Shown in pieces: positions 54,674-64,000 of a DNA stretch of 64,000 bases. The translations under genes were made by a program, and so were the position numbers. How positions within the stretch are numbered: the stretch's first letter is position 1; each line of letters starts with the position of its first letter. The DNA is taken from contig CANLTI010000018.1 of the NCBI GenBank assembly GCA_947494095.1, forward strand, positions 1 to 64,000. Reading direction: 5' to 3'. The notes under the pieces are model-generated. The model was not told where the DNA came from. It worked only from the letters and a program-made list of their open reading frames with translations, and searched no databases. The stretch is from an uncultured Pseudomonadales bacterium (lineage in GTDB: Bacteria; Pseudomonadota; Gammaproteobacteria; Pseudomonadales; Cellvibrionaceae).

Positions 54674-55414
54674 TCAAGGTTGGGGGCTAGCCAAAAAACG
54701 ATGTAACAAGCGATTGGCGACAAACTGCAATACACCAAAAAACATTAGCGTTAATACAGCCCATTCAAAAGCAATCCAACCAAAAAGTACTGGCGCCCAC
54801 ATCATGGTCGACATTAAAGATTGCTGATAATAAAAAAACCAAGGATGGCCAGGCGGAAAGACCCATTCATGCATTTGGCTAAACACTTTTGTTGGGCCGA
54901 TAACCAACAAAATAACGACAAATACAACCATCAAAATCAATAATGCCAAGCACTGATTGAGGACAGAAGGCGGCCGGATACGGCCTCGATAATAATGAAC
55001 AGCCATAGCAAACCAGCCCAAAGCCCCAAAAATCACCAACCACTCCACCTTATTCACTAAAATAGCAACATCGGTTAAATGCCCCACCTCATCGGCAGTT
55101 AAGAGTGTTTGTGTAGGGTGGCCGGGTACCGAGTACATTATGGTTTCTAACCCTACAGCACCATGGTGAACACTGTAACTAATTTGCTGGAACAGGGACT
55201 CACGCTGCGCCTTCGTTGTTTCGGCAAACCCTGAGCGGTAATAGTTCTGGGGAGCATATTTTTCAATGGCAGTACCAATACCGCCCAAATCATGCCAACG
55301 GCCATACGAAAAATCAATGTGATAGAGCAGCACCCAAGCTAAACCAAACGCAAAAAAAACGCTCGACAAAGAAAAGGTTCCCGCCGAAAAGAGCTTCTTA
55401 ACTGTAGAATTCAC
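54674..55414 (-). CDS. DUF1461-like integral membrane protein
   Basis: A 246-residue protein with about four membrane spans (near 10-35, 115-135, 155-180, 210-235). TLLTADEVGHLTDV and MHEWVFPPGHPWFF resemble the conserved His-containing motifs of the DUF1461 family (TIGR01906), whose Gram-positive member Lit is an intramolecular transacylase of lipoproteins. GTG 55414 has AGAGG five nt upstream and is preferred over a TTG 10 codons earlier. It lies between a two-gene lipoprotein system and a lactonase gene. A lipoprotein-linked role is a guess from family membership only. Confidence 0.55.
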   Translation of the reverse strand: MNSTVKKLFSAGTFSLSSVFFAFGLAWVLLYHIDFSYGRWHDLGGIGTAIEKYAPQNYYRSGFAETTKAQRESLFQQISYSVHHGAVGLETIMYSVPGHPTQTLLTADEVGHLTDVAILVNKVEWLVIFGALGWFAMAVHYYRGRIRPPSVLNQCLALLILMVVFVVILLVIGPTKVFSQMHEWVFPPGHPWFFYYQQSLMSTMMWAPVLFGWIAFEWAVLTLMFFGVLQFVANRLLHRFLASPQP

Positions 55415-55542
55415 TTTGACCTCTGTATTATTATCGAGCACCAATATGACATTTAATTACACAAAAAATAAGACACTTAGCCTGTAAAAACAAAAAATTT
55501 ACAGCGCTTTATAGCACCAAAAATAGCCTCAGTAGATAGTAC

Positions 55543-56412
55543 CTAGCCCGCAAATCGATTCTCAATGCGGCCGGCAACTTCAACGCGTACACGCAATACC
55601 GCACCGGAGTCTGGGTAGGCTAATAGCTCTTCTTCAGGGCGAGCGCCTACAGTGGTAATATAAAGCGTCTTAAGATCGTCACCACCAAAGGCAATCATTG
55701 TGGGGCACTTTGCTGGCACGGCAATTTCTTGCACAATTTCACCCTCAGGGCTAACGCGCACTATGCGCCCACCTTCATACAAAGCACTCCAGTAATAGCC
55801 TTCGCTATCGACGGCCGCACCATCGGGGCGGCCATTGCCGTGCTCAAACTGATGCAAAACAGAGCAATTACTCACCTCGCCCGAGTCTAAATCATAATCA
55901 CAGCGAGTAATTGCATGGCTTGGCGTGTCGGCATAATAAAACGTTTTATTATCGGGGCTAAAGGCAATGCCATTAGCGGTTAACAAGTCTTTAACCCAGC
56001 ACTTCACCTCACCTTCAGCACTTAATGAATAAATACTGGCCCCACCATAGTCTTTTGGTGGATATACGCTACCGGCAAATAAACGGCCCTGTTCATCACA
56101 GCGTCCGTCATTAAAGCGGTTTTTTTCCATCCCCTGTTCAGGGTCTGCGATAAAGGTTCGCTGCGTATTCCAACCATCAATAGTGTAAAGCCCCGTGCGC
56201 ATAGCTAACACAAAGCCACCTTTTGCTCTCAAAGCAAAACAGCCAATTTCTTCGTCAAATTGTAAAAAACGATCTTCACCCGTTGCCGGATTCAGGCAAT
56301 GTAGCTGTCCTGCATTGATATCCAGCCAGTACAACAATTGCTCTTTTTCATCCCAGCGTGGGCACTCACCTAAACTTGCTTTAATTTTAAGGGCAATTTC
56401 AACTTGGCTCAT
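55543..56412 (-). CDS. SMP-30/gluconolactonase-family lactonase
   Basis: A 289-residue six-bladed propeller hydrolase. SLGECPRWDEKEQLLYWLDI gives metal ligand Glu; NRFNDGRCDEQGRLFAG, NGIAFSPDNKTFYYADT and RPDGAAVDSEGYYWSALYEGG give the Asn and Asp ligands. Members open sugar 1,4- or 1,5-lactones such as glucono-, xylono- or arabinono-lactone in oxidative sugar catabolism. No signal peptide; cytoplasmic. The frame is open 48 codons upstream, but ATG 56412 starts the conserved domain. No sugar dehydrogenase neighbour narrows the substrate. Confidence 0.88.
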   Translation of the reverse strand: MSQVEIALKIKASLGECPRWDEKEQLLYWLDINAGQLHCLNPATGEDRFLQFDEEIGCFALRAKGGFVLAMRTGLYTIDGWNTQRTFIADPEQGMEKNRFNDGRCDEQGRLFAGSVYPPKDYGGASIYSLSAEGEVKCWVKDLLTANGIAFSPDNKTFYYADTPSHAITRCDYDLDSGEVSNCSVLHQFEHGNGRPDGAAVDSEGYYWSALYEGGRIVRVSPEGEIVQEIAVPAKCPTMIAFGGDDLKTLYITTVGARPEEELLAYPDSGAVLRVRVEVAGRIENRFAG

Positions 56413-56580
56413 AACTATCACTCTCAATAGGCTTATTATTTTTGTCCACAAAATAGCGGGCAAAGCCACTGCAGACACAATCATTAAGTCAGCATAATCG
56501 CATAAAGACTTACAAGACACCAGAAAAGGGCTATCTTCACACTCTCTCAACGCCATCTCAACGTCATCTCAACAAAGCTA

Positions 56581-56769
56581 AAGGGCGAGGCAACAATACT
56601 TTACCCAATAATATAAGCTTCCTACTCCCTCAGCGGCGTTGACCACAACAACCATTGCCCGAAGCGTTATATACTCAGACGCTACATACTCAGACATACA
56701 ACCCTTCTAGCGCCTTGCTGAGAAAACAGAGCTCTGCGTACTGAATAATATATTATTGCCTCGCCCCTA
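56581..56769. repeat. Inverted-repeat element of about 190 bp
   Basis: AAGGGCGAGGCAACAATA (56581-56598) and TATTATTGCCTCGCCCCT (56751-56768) are inverted repeats with three to four differences, and both ends abut a CTA trinucleotide. The interior is non-coding and has a partial tandem repeat (ACATACTCAGAC-type). This may be a second MITE type, distinct from the GTAACTATTCAG family; an isolated right-hand arm is at 15731-15748. The rest of 56413-56906 shows no gene. Confidence 0.45.
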
Positions 56770-56856
56770 GAGACCAAAATCATACGCAGTGCTCAATGAG
56801 AGTCTCAGCAGACCAAGAGAATCGAAACAAACGCCCACAAACAAACGCCCATAAAA

Positions 56857-56885
56857 AAACCCCCAAAGCCAAGCTTTGAGGGTTT
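56857..56885 (-). terminator. Intrinsic terminator of yebG
   Basis: Stem AAACCCCCAAAGC (56857-56869) and GCTTTGAGGGTTT (56873-56885) with a 3-nt loop and one mismatch; read on the minus strand it is followed by a run of T. It lies 22 bp after the yebG stop. Confidence 0.9.
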
Positions 56886-56906
56886 CAATATTACTATGAA
56901 AGTGCG

Positions 56907-57191
56907 CTATGCTTCGACGTCAAAGACATCGCCGTCATTGTGCTCTTCTGGCTCTTCTTCTAATAGAAGCTCCGGCTTGCCTTTACAGGCGCGCGCCAAA
57001 ATATCGCGGCGCTTAGCGAGTAATAGGCCTACAGCTTCAGCTTGCGCTTCGTCCATACCTTTAATATTTTGCTCAATTAAGGCTGTAATGTTCTCAGCCA
57101 ACTCAAGCATTTTGTCATGGTCGTCGGCATCTTTTTTGTTTTTGAACATAGCCCCATCCCGATCACATTGCCAAACAGCAATTACTGCCAT
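56907..57191 (-). CDS. yebG: SOS-inducible YebG family protein
   Basis: A 94-residue small soluble protein. FKNKKDADDHDKMLELAENI is the family signature, as in E. coli YebG, a DNA-damage-inducible protein of unknown biochemical role. The C-terminus is acidic (LLLEEEPEEHNDGD). GAGGA lies eight nt before ATG 57191. A perfect LexA box is 21 bp upstream of the start (57212-57227), confirming SOS control, and a terminator follows, so it is a monocistronic gene. Confidence 0.9.
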   Translation of the reverse strand: MAVIAVWQCDRDGAMFKNKKDADDHDKMLELAENITALIEQNIKGMDEAQAEAVGLLLAKRRDILARACKGKPELLLEEEPEEHNDGDVFDVEA

Positions 57192-57211
57192 AAATGTATC
57201 CTCATCATTAA

Positions 57212-57227
57212 CTGTATGTACACACAG
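57212..57227 (-). promoter_or_regulatory. LexA (SOS) box of yebG
   Basis: CTGTATGTACACACAG matches CTGT-N8-ACAG exactly, and the flanking TA on both sides fits the extended consensus. It lies 21 bp upstream of the yebG start, over the likely promoter, as in E. coli yebG. Confidence 0.9.
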
Positions 57228-57300
57228 TATTTGTTTTATCGCTTAAGGTCAAGCGTCGTGTACATTTTAATTTATTGGCACAGCGTAAAAGCCACAGCCT

Positions 57301-60300
57301 TTAACCCACAAAAACACGGGCATTGCGGAACATGCGCAACCAACCGCCATCTTCATTCCAATCGCTCGGCTTCCACGAGTTAGCCACTGTACGGAATACG
57401 CGCTCTGGGTGAGGCATTAAAATAGTCGCCCGGCCATCGGTACTGGTTAAGCTTGTAATACCCGCTTGCGAACCATTAGGGTTAGCCGGGTAAGCCTCGG
57501 TCACGTTCAGGCTGTTATCAATAAACCTTACCGCCACTTGGCCGCTAACATTACATGCGTCAAATGCTGCTTTATCAGCAAACTCAGCTCGGCCTTCACC
57601 ATGAGCCACGGCGACCGGTAAATGTGAGCCCGCCATACCTTGGTATAAGACAGAGTTAGTCTCTTCAACTTTAACTAACGCTACACGAGCTTCAAACTGC
57701 TCAGACATATTGCGCACAAAGTGCGGCCACAAATCAGCACCGGGAATCAAATCTTTAAGGTTAGACATCATTTGGCAGCCGTTGCACACACCTAAGCTAA
57801 AGGTATCATTGCGATGGAAAAACGCCTCAAATTGGTCACGCGCAATACCATTAAACAACACCGTTTTGGCCCAGCCTTCACCAGCACCTAAAACATCACC
57901 ATAGCTAAAGCCACCGCACGCAGCCAAGCCTTTAAAGTCCTCTAAACGTACACGGCCACTGAGCACATCACTCATATGCACATCTACGGCTGTAAAGCCG
58001 GCACGCTCAAAGCCCGCTGCCATTTCTAGCTGGCTATTCACGCCTTGCTCGCGCAAGATGGCCACTTTAGGGCGTGCACCCGTTGCAATAAACGGCGCCG
58101 CTATATTGCTGCTCGGATCATAGCTTAAGCGAGTATTCAACCCGGGGTTAGGCGCTATAATATTCGAAAACTCTTGCTCAGCGCAGTCAATGTTGTCACG
58201 CAAAGACTGCATGTGGAAGCTAGTTTTGCTCCATAATTGTTGCCAGTGCGCGCGCGTTGTATCAATGAGTACTTGCTCGCCAGTACGCAATATAATCGCC
58301 TCATCTTTAGTCGCTTGACCTAATACAACTAACTTACCGGTAAACCCTGCTGCACTAAACGCGTCTTGCACGGCTTTAAGATGCTCATCAGTTACCTGAA
58401 TAACAGCCCCTAACTCTTCATTAAAGAGCGCCGCCATCGGGTCATTGCCCAACACCGCAACATCAAGCGCCAAACCACAACGACCGGCAAAAGCCATTTC
58501 GGCTACCGCGGCTAATAAACCCCCATCACTGCGATCGTGGTAAGCACCGATAGTACCGGCTTCTAAGCACGCCTGCATACCATCAAAGAACGCTTTAAGC
58601 TCGCGAGCATCTTCAACATCGACACAATCGTCACCCATTTGATTGCAGCTTTGGGCCAAAATAGAGCCTCCCAAGCGCTGCTTGCCTGCGGCCAAATCAA
58701 TCAATACCAATGTATTGCCTTCGGCAGCATTAATTTCAGGCGTTAAGGTTTTGCGCACATCGGTCACTGGCGCAAAGGCTGTGATAATGACTGACAATGG
58801 CGAGGTCACCGCCTTTTCTTGGCCGTTGTCTTGCCATGCGGTGCGCATACTCATCGAGTCTTTGCCCACAGGGATCGTTAAGCCTAATGCCGGGCAAATA
58901 TCCATACCCACAGCCGTGACGGTTTCGTAAAGCTTGGCATCTTCGCCTTTATGGCCCGCGGCACACATCCAGTTGGCTGACAGCTTAACATCACGTAATC
59001 GGGCGATAGGCGTTGCCGCGATGTTAGTGATCGACTCGGCCACAGCCATACGGCCAGAGGCCGCCGCATCAATCAGCGCGATCGGTGTACGCTCACCCAT
59101 ACTCATAGCTTCACCGGCATAGCTATCAAACGTTGCCGTGGTTACCGCGCAATCGGCCACAGGAACCTGCCACGGGCCGACCATTTGGTCGCGTACAACC
59201 ATACCGGTCACCGAGCGATCACCAATGGTAATTAAGTATTGCTTGCTTGCCACCGTAGGGTGCTGCAGTACGCGCTCAGCCGCATCGTTGACACTCAAAT
59301 CGATACTCAAAGGTGTTAATGCCGCATTATAGGTAGTGGCTTCGCGATGCATTTTGGGGGCTTTACCAAACAGAATATTCATTGGTAAATCAACAGGCTT
59401 GGCTTCAAAGTCGCGATCATTCACACGCAACACTTGCTCGCTAATGGCCTCACCTACAACAGCATAAGGGCAGCGTTCACGCTCACAAATCGCTTTAAAA
59501 CGCGCCAAGCACTCTGGCGCAACAGCCATTACGTAGCGCTCTTGCGACTCGTTACACCAAATTTCTAAAGGTGACATACCCGGCTCATCGTTAGGCACGT
59601 CGCGCAATTCAAAGTTAGCGCCACAGCCGCCATCTTTGGCAAGCTCGGGGAAGGCATTCGATAAGCCGCCAGCGCCCACATCGTGGATAAACGCAATAGG
59701 GTTATTGGTACCCAACTGCCAACACTGATCGATCACTTCTTGGCAACGGCGCTCCATTTCGGGGTTTTGACGCTGCACAGAGGCAAAATCGAGATCTTCT
59801 GATGAAGTTCCTGATGCCATAGACGAGGCTGCACCACCGCCCAAGCCAATAAGCATAGCCGGCCCACCTAAAGCAATAAGGTGGCACCCTGGCGCAAACT
59901 CTTCTTGCGCAATATGCTCTTCTTTGATGTTGCCGTAACCACCCGCCAACATGATCGGCTTATGATAACCACGGCGCTCGCCATCAAAGTCTTGCTCAAA
60001 CGTACGGAAGTAACCACAAATATTGGGACGGCCAAATTCGTTATTAAACGCCGCACCACCAATTGGCCCTTCAAGCATAATATCGAGTGCATCAACAATA
60101 CGTCCAGGCTTGCCGTAGTTTTGCTCCCAAGGCTGGTTATAACCGGGAATTTGCAAATTAGATACCGTAAAACCACTCAAGCCCACTTTAGGCTTAGAGC
60201 CTTTACCCACAGCGCCTTCATCGCGGATTTCGCCACCCGAACCAGTACCAGCACCTGGATTGGGCGCAATGGCGGTAGGATGGTTATGGGTTTCAACCTT

Positions 60301-61158
60301 CATTAAGATATGAACGGGCTCTTGATGGTAACCGTAGACATTGGTGTCGGGGTTGGGATAAAAGCGCCCAGCCACCGTGCCGGTAATCACAGAGGCATTA
60401 TCGGCATAAGCCGAAAGCACATCTTCACCACCTAATGCATAGGTATTTTTAATCATTTTAAATAGCGACAAATCTTTTTCTTCGCCGTCAATAGTCCAGC
60501 TAGCATTGAATATTTTATGACGACAATGCTCACTGTTTGCCTGTGCAAACATCATCAATTCAACATCAGTGGGGTTGCGTGCTAAATCATTAAAGCTCGC
60601 CACCAAATAATCAATTTCATCATCGGCCAGCGCCAAGCCCAACGAAATATTGGCCGCTTCTAAAGCGATTTTGCCGCCACCTAAAATATCAATATGGAAT
60701 AAAGGTTTAGGCTCATGCTTAGCAAACAAGGCTTCGGCCTCATCAAGGCTGCCATAAGTTACTTCGGTCATGCGATCATGCAGCAAATGGGCGACCATAT
60801 TGAGGTCAAAGTCCCCTTCTAAGTGGTAAACCACTCCGCGCTCAATACGGTTGACTTGGCTAAGGCCTGCATTATGTGCAATGTCAGTCGCCTTAGACGA
60901 CCAAGGAGAAATAGTCCCTGGGCGCGGCACCGATAATAGCAATTGGCCAGCAGAGGCTTTTTTATCGGCCTTTGGGCCGTAGGTCAGGAGTCGAGCAAGG
61001 ACTTCAGTATCAATAGCATTGAGCGTTTCACTTAAATCTGCAAAATGCACATATTCAGCATAAACCGCCGAGATACCTGGCTGAGCAGCCTGCAAAGTAG
61101 AAAGAAGTTTTTGGGTTCGAAATTCAGAAAGCGCTGGCGCACCGGGCAAAATCAACAT
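57301..61158 (-). CDS. purL: Phosphoribosylformylglycinamidine synthase
   Basis: A 1285-residue large-type PurL that uses ATP and glutamine to convert FGAR to FGAM in purine synthesis. From N to C: the PurS-like domain ([14 protein letters not shown]), the synthase domain ([42 protein letters not shown]), an inactive second synthase half ([17 protein letters not shown]), and the glutaminase domain with nucleophile Cys in [11 protein letters not shown] and His/Glu in MPHPERVFR. The frame opens 41 codons upstream, but ATG 61158 is the normal start; no strong ribosome site is visible. It is divergent from mltF. Confidence 0.97.
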   Translation of the reverse strand: MLILPGAPALSEFRTQKLLSTLQAAQPGISAVYAEYVHFADLSETLNAIDTEVLARLLTYGPKADKKASAGQLLLSVPRPGTISPWSSKATDIAHNAGLSQVNRIERGVVYHLEGDFDLNMVAHLLHDRMTEVTYGSLDEAEALFAKHEPKPLFHIDILGGGKIALEAANISLGLALADDEIDYLVASFNDLARNPTDVELMMFAQANSEHCRHKIFNASWTIDGEEKDLSLFKMIKNTYALGGEDVLSAYADNASVITGTVAGRFYPNPDTNVYGYHQEPVHILMKVETHNHPTAIAPNPGAGTGSGGEIRDEGAVGKGSKPKVGLSGFTVSNLQIPGYNQPWEQNYGKPGRIVDALDIMLEGPIGGAAFNNEFGRPNICGYFRTFEQDFDGERRGYHKPIMLAGGYGNIKEEHIAQEEFAPGCHLIALGGPAMLIGLGGGAASSMASGTSSEDLDFASVQRQNPEMERRCQEVIDQCWQLGTNNPIAFIHDVGAGGLSNAFPELAKDGGCGANFELRDVPNDEPGMSPLEIWCNESQERYVMAVAPECLARFKAICERERCPYAVVGEAISEQVLRVNDRDFEAKPVDLPMNILFGKAPKMHREATTYNAALTPLSIDLSVNDAAERVLQHPTVASKQYLITIGDRSVTGMVVRDQMVGPWQVPVADCAVTTATFDSYAGEAMSMGERTPIALIDAAASGRMAVAESITNIAATPIARLRDVKLSANWMCAAGHKGEDAKLYETVTAVGMDICPALGLTIPVGKDSMSMRTAWQDNGQEKAVTSPLSVIITAFAPVTDVRKTLTPEINAAEGNTLVLIDLAAGKQRLGGSILAQSCNQMGDDCVDVEDARELKAFFDGMQACLEAGTIGAYHDRSDGGLLAAVAEMAFAGRCGLALDVAVLGNDPMAALFNEELGAVIQVTDEHLKAVQDAFSAAGFTGKLVVLGQATKDEAIILRTGEQVLIDTTRAHWQQLWSKTSFHMQSLRDNIDCAEQEFSNIIAPNPGLNTRLSYDPSSNIAAPFIATGARPKVAILREQGVNSQLEMAAGFERAGFTAVDVHMSDVLSGRVRLEDFKGLAACGGFSYGDVLGAGEGWAKTVLFNGIARDQFEAFFHRNDTFSLGVCNGCQMMSNLKDLIPGADLWPHFVRNMSEQFEARVALVKVEETNSVLYQGMAGSHLPVAVAHGEGRAEFADKAAFDACNVSGQVAVRFIDNSLNVTEAYPANPNGSQAGITSLTSTDGRATILMPHPERVFRTVANSWKPSDWNEDGGWLRMFRNARVFVG

Positions 61159-61281
61159 AGAGGAATCAGTCTCAAAGTCTGCTAAACGTGTGATCGAAAA
61201 AAGCGCGCATTGTACTCGATTTCCTATCGAGTAGCAGCAAAAGGCGTCAATTTGATGTCGGTTATTGCCCGCATCAGGCAC

Positions 61282-61548
61282 TTAACGATCATTCAAATGT
61301 GGCGCGCCAATCCTCCGCCATGACGCTACAAGCTTCCCGCCGATGCATATACAAGGTAATATCAACGCAACTGCACTCACAAAAGCAAGATACTCGCGGC
61401 CTAAAAATGACAAAAACAGGGCCATCAACACGACAAGCAACCCATGCCAAGATAACCGCCAAGGCTTAACCTTAATGGCATTCGGGCCACAACTTTTAAG
61501 TTCAAAACGGTTTAACGCTGTATTGGCATAACCCAGCGCTGTAGCCAA
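61282..61548 (-). CDS. Possible small membrane protein
   Basis: An 88-codon frame with two likely membrane spans (WHGLLVVLMALFLSFLG and LAFVSAVALILPCICIGG) and a basic middle and tail. It opens with TTG and has no clear ribosome site, and it fills the gap between purL and mltF. The hydrophobic pattern makes a real gene plausible, but coding is not proven. Confidence 0.3.
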   Translation of the reverse strand: MATALGYANTALNRFELKSCGPNAIKVKPWRLSWHGLLVVLMALFLSFLGREYLAFVSAVALILPCICIGGKLVASWRRIGAPHLNDR

Positions 61549-61637
61549 AACTTATGGTAAACCTAACCTGAGCGGCCACCGTATCGAGCCCTTTACTCAA
61601 CCGATTTTAGCCTAAAAATAAGTATACACACCGACCT

Positions 61638-63137
61638 ATGCATAAATGGCAACACATTATTCGCGAAATCAGCTACAGAGTGACTAATCACGTGATTATG
61701 GTGAGCTGCGTCTGCCTTTTGTGTTACCCGCTACAGGCGAGCCACTGGCCCACGCTGCTAGAGCGCATTAAGCTTTCTGGCACGCTCATCGTCGCTTCGC
61801 GCAATGGCCCAACAACCTATTATCAAGATGACGAAGGGTATACCGGTTTTGATTATGAGCTACTGTATGGCTTTGCCGAGTCGATAGGTGTAACACTGCA
61901 AGTTATTGAAATAGAAGATTTAGGGCTCATTTTTAAAGCAATTAATCAACGCAAAGTACATATGGCAGCCGCTGGCCTAACCGTCACCCCCAAACGCCAA
62001 CAACTAGTGCGCTTTAGCGAGCCATATTTACAAGTAACCCAACAACTTATTTACCGCTCAAACTCACCAAAGCCCAGCGCGATTGAGGACATTATAGGCA
62101 AAGATATTCTCGTGATTGGCAATAGCAGTCACGCCGAGCGCCTACGCATGATCAAAAAGCAATACCCCGATCTTATATGGCAAGAACAGCACGACATAGA
62201 AATGCTCGACCTGATGGAAAATGTACACAACCAAAAAGTAACTTATGCCGTTGTCGACTCGAATGCCTTAGATATGAACAGCAGCTCCTACCCTCGAGCA
62301 CTCGCCGCTTTTGATATTAGTGAGCCTCAATCACTGGCCTGGGCGCTACCTAAAATTGAAGACGACAGCCTAGTTAAAGCCGCCAACCATTATTTGCACA
62401 CACTAGAAACAAGTGGCAAATTAGCCGAAATAACCGAGAGTTTTTATGGTCATGTCGGCCATATTGATTACAGCGGCGCCCTCATTTTTACCAAACGCCT
62501 GCGCACGCGATTGCCAAAATGGCAAGAGGCGCTGCAAAAAGCCGCCAACAAATACGCGCTCGACTGGCAATTACTCGCCGCCATTAGTTATCAAGAGTCA
62601 CACTGGAACCCAAAAGCCAAATCGCGCACTGGTGTGCGCGGCTTTATGATGCTAACGCTAAACACCTCAAAAGAAATGGGCGTAAAAAGCCGATTAGACC
62701 CTCTGCAAAGCATTGAAGGCGGTGCCAAATACTTCCGTAAAATGTATGACCGCTTAAGTGATGACATCACCGAGCCCGATCGCACATGGCTAGCCCTAGC
62801 GGCCTATAACATCGGGTTTTCGCACCTGCAAGATGCCCGTAAAATCACACAAGACCAAGGCGGTAACCCCAACCTGTGGAGCGATATTCGCGAGCGCCTA
62901 CCGCTCTTAACAAAGCGTCAATACTACAAAAAAACTCGCTACGGTTATGCGCGCGGCCACGAGGCTGTTAGCTACGTCAATAATATCCGCAACTTTTATA
63001 ATGTTATTGCCTGGAAGCAAGCCTACGATACAAAAGGCTCTGTGGCCAGCGAGCCATCAACACCTCAACCCGATCACATTTACGAATCTATTATTAGCAG
63101 CGCACTAGAAGAGCTTGAAGATATTAATGCCATGTAG
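61638..63137 (+). CDS. mltF: Membrane-bound lytic murein transglycosylase F
   Basis: A 499-residue protein that cleaves peptidoglycan glycan strands to 1,6-anhydro-muropeptides, which NagZ (6357-7379) later recycles. The N-terminal export signal covers about 1-34. Then comes a periplasmic solute-binding-like regulatory domain (about 40-270: IVASRNGPTTYYQDDEGYTGF). The lytic transglycosylase domain (about 296-450) has catalytic Glu320 in SYQESHWNPKAKSRTGVRG and the LAAYNIGFSHLQDARK motif. Length and domain order are normal for MltF. It is divergent from purL, an arrangement shared with Pseudomonas. Confidence 0.95.
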   Translation: MHKWQHIIREISYRVTNHVIMVSCVCLLCYPLQASHWPTLLERIKLSGTLIVASRNGPTTYYQDDEGYTGFDYELLYGFAESIGVTLQVIEIEDLGLIFKAINQRKVHMAAAGLTVTPKRQQLVRFSEPYLQVTQQLIYRSNSPKPSAIEDIIGKDILVIGNSSHAERLRMIKKQYPDLIWQEQHDIEMLDLMENVHNQKVTYAVVDSNALDMNSSSYPRALAAFDISEPQSLAWALPKIEDDSLVKAANHYLHTLETSGKLAEITESFYGHVGHIDYSGALIFTKRLRTRLPKWQEALQKAANKYALDWQLLAAISYQESHWNPKAKSRTGVRGFMMLTLNTSKEMGVKSRLDPLQSIEGGAKYFRKMYDRLSDDITEPDRTWLALAAYNIGFSHLQDARKITQDQGGNPNLWSDIRERLPLLTKRQYYKKTRYGYARGHEAVSYVNNIRNFYNVIAWKQAYDTKGSVASEPSTPQPDHIYESIISSALEELEDINAM

Positions 63138-63149
63138 CCCACCGCTATG

Positions 63150-63229
63150 ATTGCTCTGTATTGTAGTATTGCTCTGTGTTGTAGTATTGCCCTGTATTGT
63201 AGTATTGCGCTGTGTTGCCGTATTGCTCT
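63150..63229. repeat. 18-bp tandem repeat next to the tadA stop
   Basis: Four units of ATTGCTCTGTATTGTAGT (63150-63167, 63168-63185, 63186-63203, 63204-63221) plus a partial fifth that ends at the tadA stop codon, with one to four changes per unit. It fills the gap between convergent mltF and tadA. Confidence 0.92.
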
Positions 63230-63777
63230 CAGGTGTTATCACGCGCTGCCAGCAAGGCACGCTGCTTTAAGCTTTTTTTAAGCGCCCGCCGCTCAGCAAA
63301 AAAAGCTTGCATCAAATCACTCGCCTCTTGGGCGCACACCCCAGCGGTCACCTCTAATAAATGATTAAAACAGGTGTCCTCCAATAGGCTATGGCTACAT
63401 ATGCGACCCGCCTTAGGCTCTAAAGCCCCCATCACCACCCGCTTTACACGTGCATGGATCAATGCGCCTAAGCACATAGTGCATGGTTCGACGGTCACGT
63501 AGAGTGTGGTGGCGGGTAAACGGTAATTGCTTACCGCTTGCGAGGCGGCCCTTAAAGCCTGCACCTCGGCATGGGCGGTGGGGTCGGTGGCGGTAATAGG
63601 CTGATTAAAACCGCTGCCAATAACTTGGCCGCCAGCGACCAATACCGCCCCTACAGGCACCTCACCTTTACCATACGCTTTGCGCGCTTGCTGCAACGCC
63701 AAATGCATATAAAAAGTATCATTGCGCGCTTGCTCCGCTAGAGTGGCTTTATTGGATGCATTTAAGGCGCTCGCCAC
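63229..63777 (-). CDS. tadA: tRNA-specific adenosine deaminase
   Basis: A 182-residue zinc enzyme that converts wobble adenosine 34 of tRNA-Arg(ACG) to inosine. HAE (69-71) has the zinc His and catalytic Glu, and PCTMC (98-102) has the two zinc cysteines; LGALIHARVKRVVMGA and PKAGRICS are family blocks. The start GTG 63777 overlaps the stop of the DUF1653 gene by one base (TAGTG), so translation is coupled. The N-terminus carries about 20 extra residues, common in this family. Confidence 0.96.
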   Translation of the reverse strand: MASALNASNKATLAEQARNDTFYMHLALQQARKAYGKGEVPVGAVLVAGGQVIGSGFNQPITATDPTAHAEVQALRAASQAVSNYRLPATTLYVTVEPCTMCLGALIHARVKRVVMGALEPKAGRICSHSLLEDTCFNHLLEVTAGVCAQEASDLMQAFFAERRALKKSLKQRALLAARDNT

Positions 63778-63992
63778 TACATATCCCCAACAAATTCAAA
63801 GCGCGGCACTTCTTTTCCATCCACAGTAACTCGCTCTGTAAACATCACTAATGGGCGCACCCACAAGCTAAAATCTCCGTACAAACACCGGTACACCACC
63901 AGTAACTCTTGTGTTTCGCTGTGCTTAGCAATACCTGTGACATGGTAAAAATGACCTTTGTAGTGCCTGTACTTACCCAGTGATAAATGCAT
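63777..63992 (-). CDS. DUF1653 protein
   Basis: A 71-residue protein. GKYRHYKGHFYHVTGIAKHSETQELLVVYRCLYGDFSLWVRPLVMFTERV is the DUF1653 domain, found as a small stand-alone protein in many bacteria. Function unknown. It is directly upstream of and coupled to tadA. AGAG lies just before the ATG at 63992, eight bases from the window edge, so upstream signals are cut off. Confidence 0.88.
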   Translation of the reverse strand: MHLSLGKYRHYKGHFYHVTGIAKHSETQELLVVYRCLYGDFSLWVRPLVMFTERVTVDGKEVPRFEFVGDM

Positions 63993-64000
63993 AACGCTCT

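Noticed and set aside
54478..54690. A 70-codon plus-strand frame between DUF1592 and DUF1461 genes
   Set aside because: No family resemblance, no ribosome site, and it overlaps the end of a well-supported minus-strand gene.
63150..63229. CRISPR-like array near tadA
   Set aside because: The units are contiguous 18-bp tandem copies without spacers, and no cas genes are present.

Overview
The window looks like chromosome from a marine, polysaccharide-active gammaproteobacterium, most likely in or near the Cellvibrionaceae (Saccharophagus, Teredinibacter and Cellvibrio relatives). Three things point there: housekeeping genes of gammaproteobacterial type (a psrA-nagZ pair, purL divergent from mltF, yicC divergent from rph, a YebG protein with a perfect LexA box); secreted lipoproteins with long polyserine linkers; and an exosortase/exopolysaccharide locus. 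This is inferred from gene content and sequence style, not from a search. No rRNA, tRNA, CRISPR array, prophage or complete insertion sequence was seen.

Layout. 1-620 is a three-copy repeat array. 626-11832 is mostly housekeeping: yicC, rph, an alpha/beta hydrolase, hpt, a small MscS channel, nagZ, psrA, yheS, gloA, a TauE/SafE (DsbD_2-type) membrane protein and ccoS. 11879-16518 holds a small unknown gene, a FliT-like gene, a three-gene lipoprotein operon (CsgG-like, DUF4810, DUF799), argO and fliS. 16649-23991 is an exosortase module: an outer-membrane barrel, a choice-of-anchor-A protein ending in a VPLPA-type sorting tail behind a good sigma-54 promoter candidate, a TPR lipoprotein of the PrsT type, and an exosortase fused to an EpsI domain (XrtD type). 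24564-42956 is an exopolysaccharide cluster: flippase, polymerase, seven glycosyltransferases, two acetyltransferases, an alkaline-phosphatase-superfamily enzyme, a secreted glycoside-hydrolase-like protein, a chain-length protein, a kinase-like protein with a broken P-loop, and a short Wza-type export lipoprotein. 43372-54387 carries two copies of a DUF1592 (haem c) plus DUF1552 (Tat) gene pair, flanking rpe and a zinc-ribbon methyltransferase. 54674-63992 returns to ordinary genes: a DUF1461 membrane protein, an SMP-30 lactonase, yebG, purL, mltF, tadA and a DUF1653 gene.

How the parts fit. The flippase, polymerase, chain-length and export proteins form a Wzx/Wzy-type route for a secreted polymer. 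The exosortase would process and anchor the sorting-tail protein, which in this family of systems is tied to exopolysaccharide production. No initiating sugar-phosphate transferase and no PrsK/PrsR regulator pair is encoded here, so both must lie elsewhere.

The most novel structural observation is a family of non-coding elements of 150-240 bp with GTAACTATTCAG-type terminal inverted repeats and 8-bp target duplications. Five copies and one fragment are in intergenic regions, two of them inside the exopolysaccharide/exosortase locus. Ends beginning GTAA with 8-bp duplications match the IS66 family, so these are probably IS66-mobilised MITEs.
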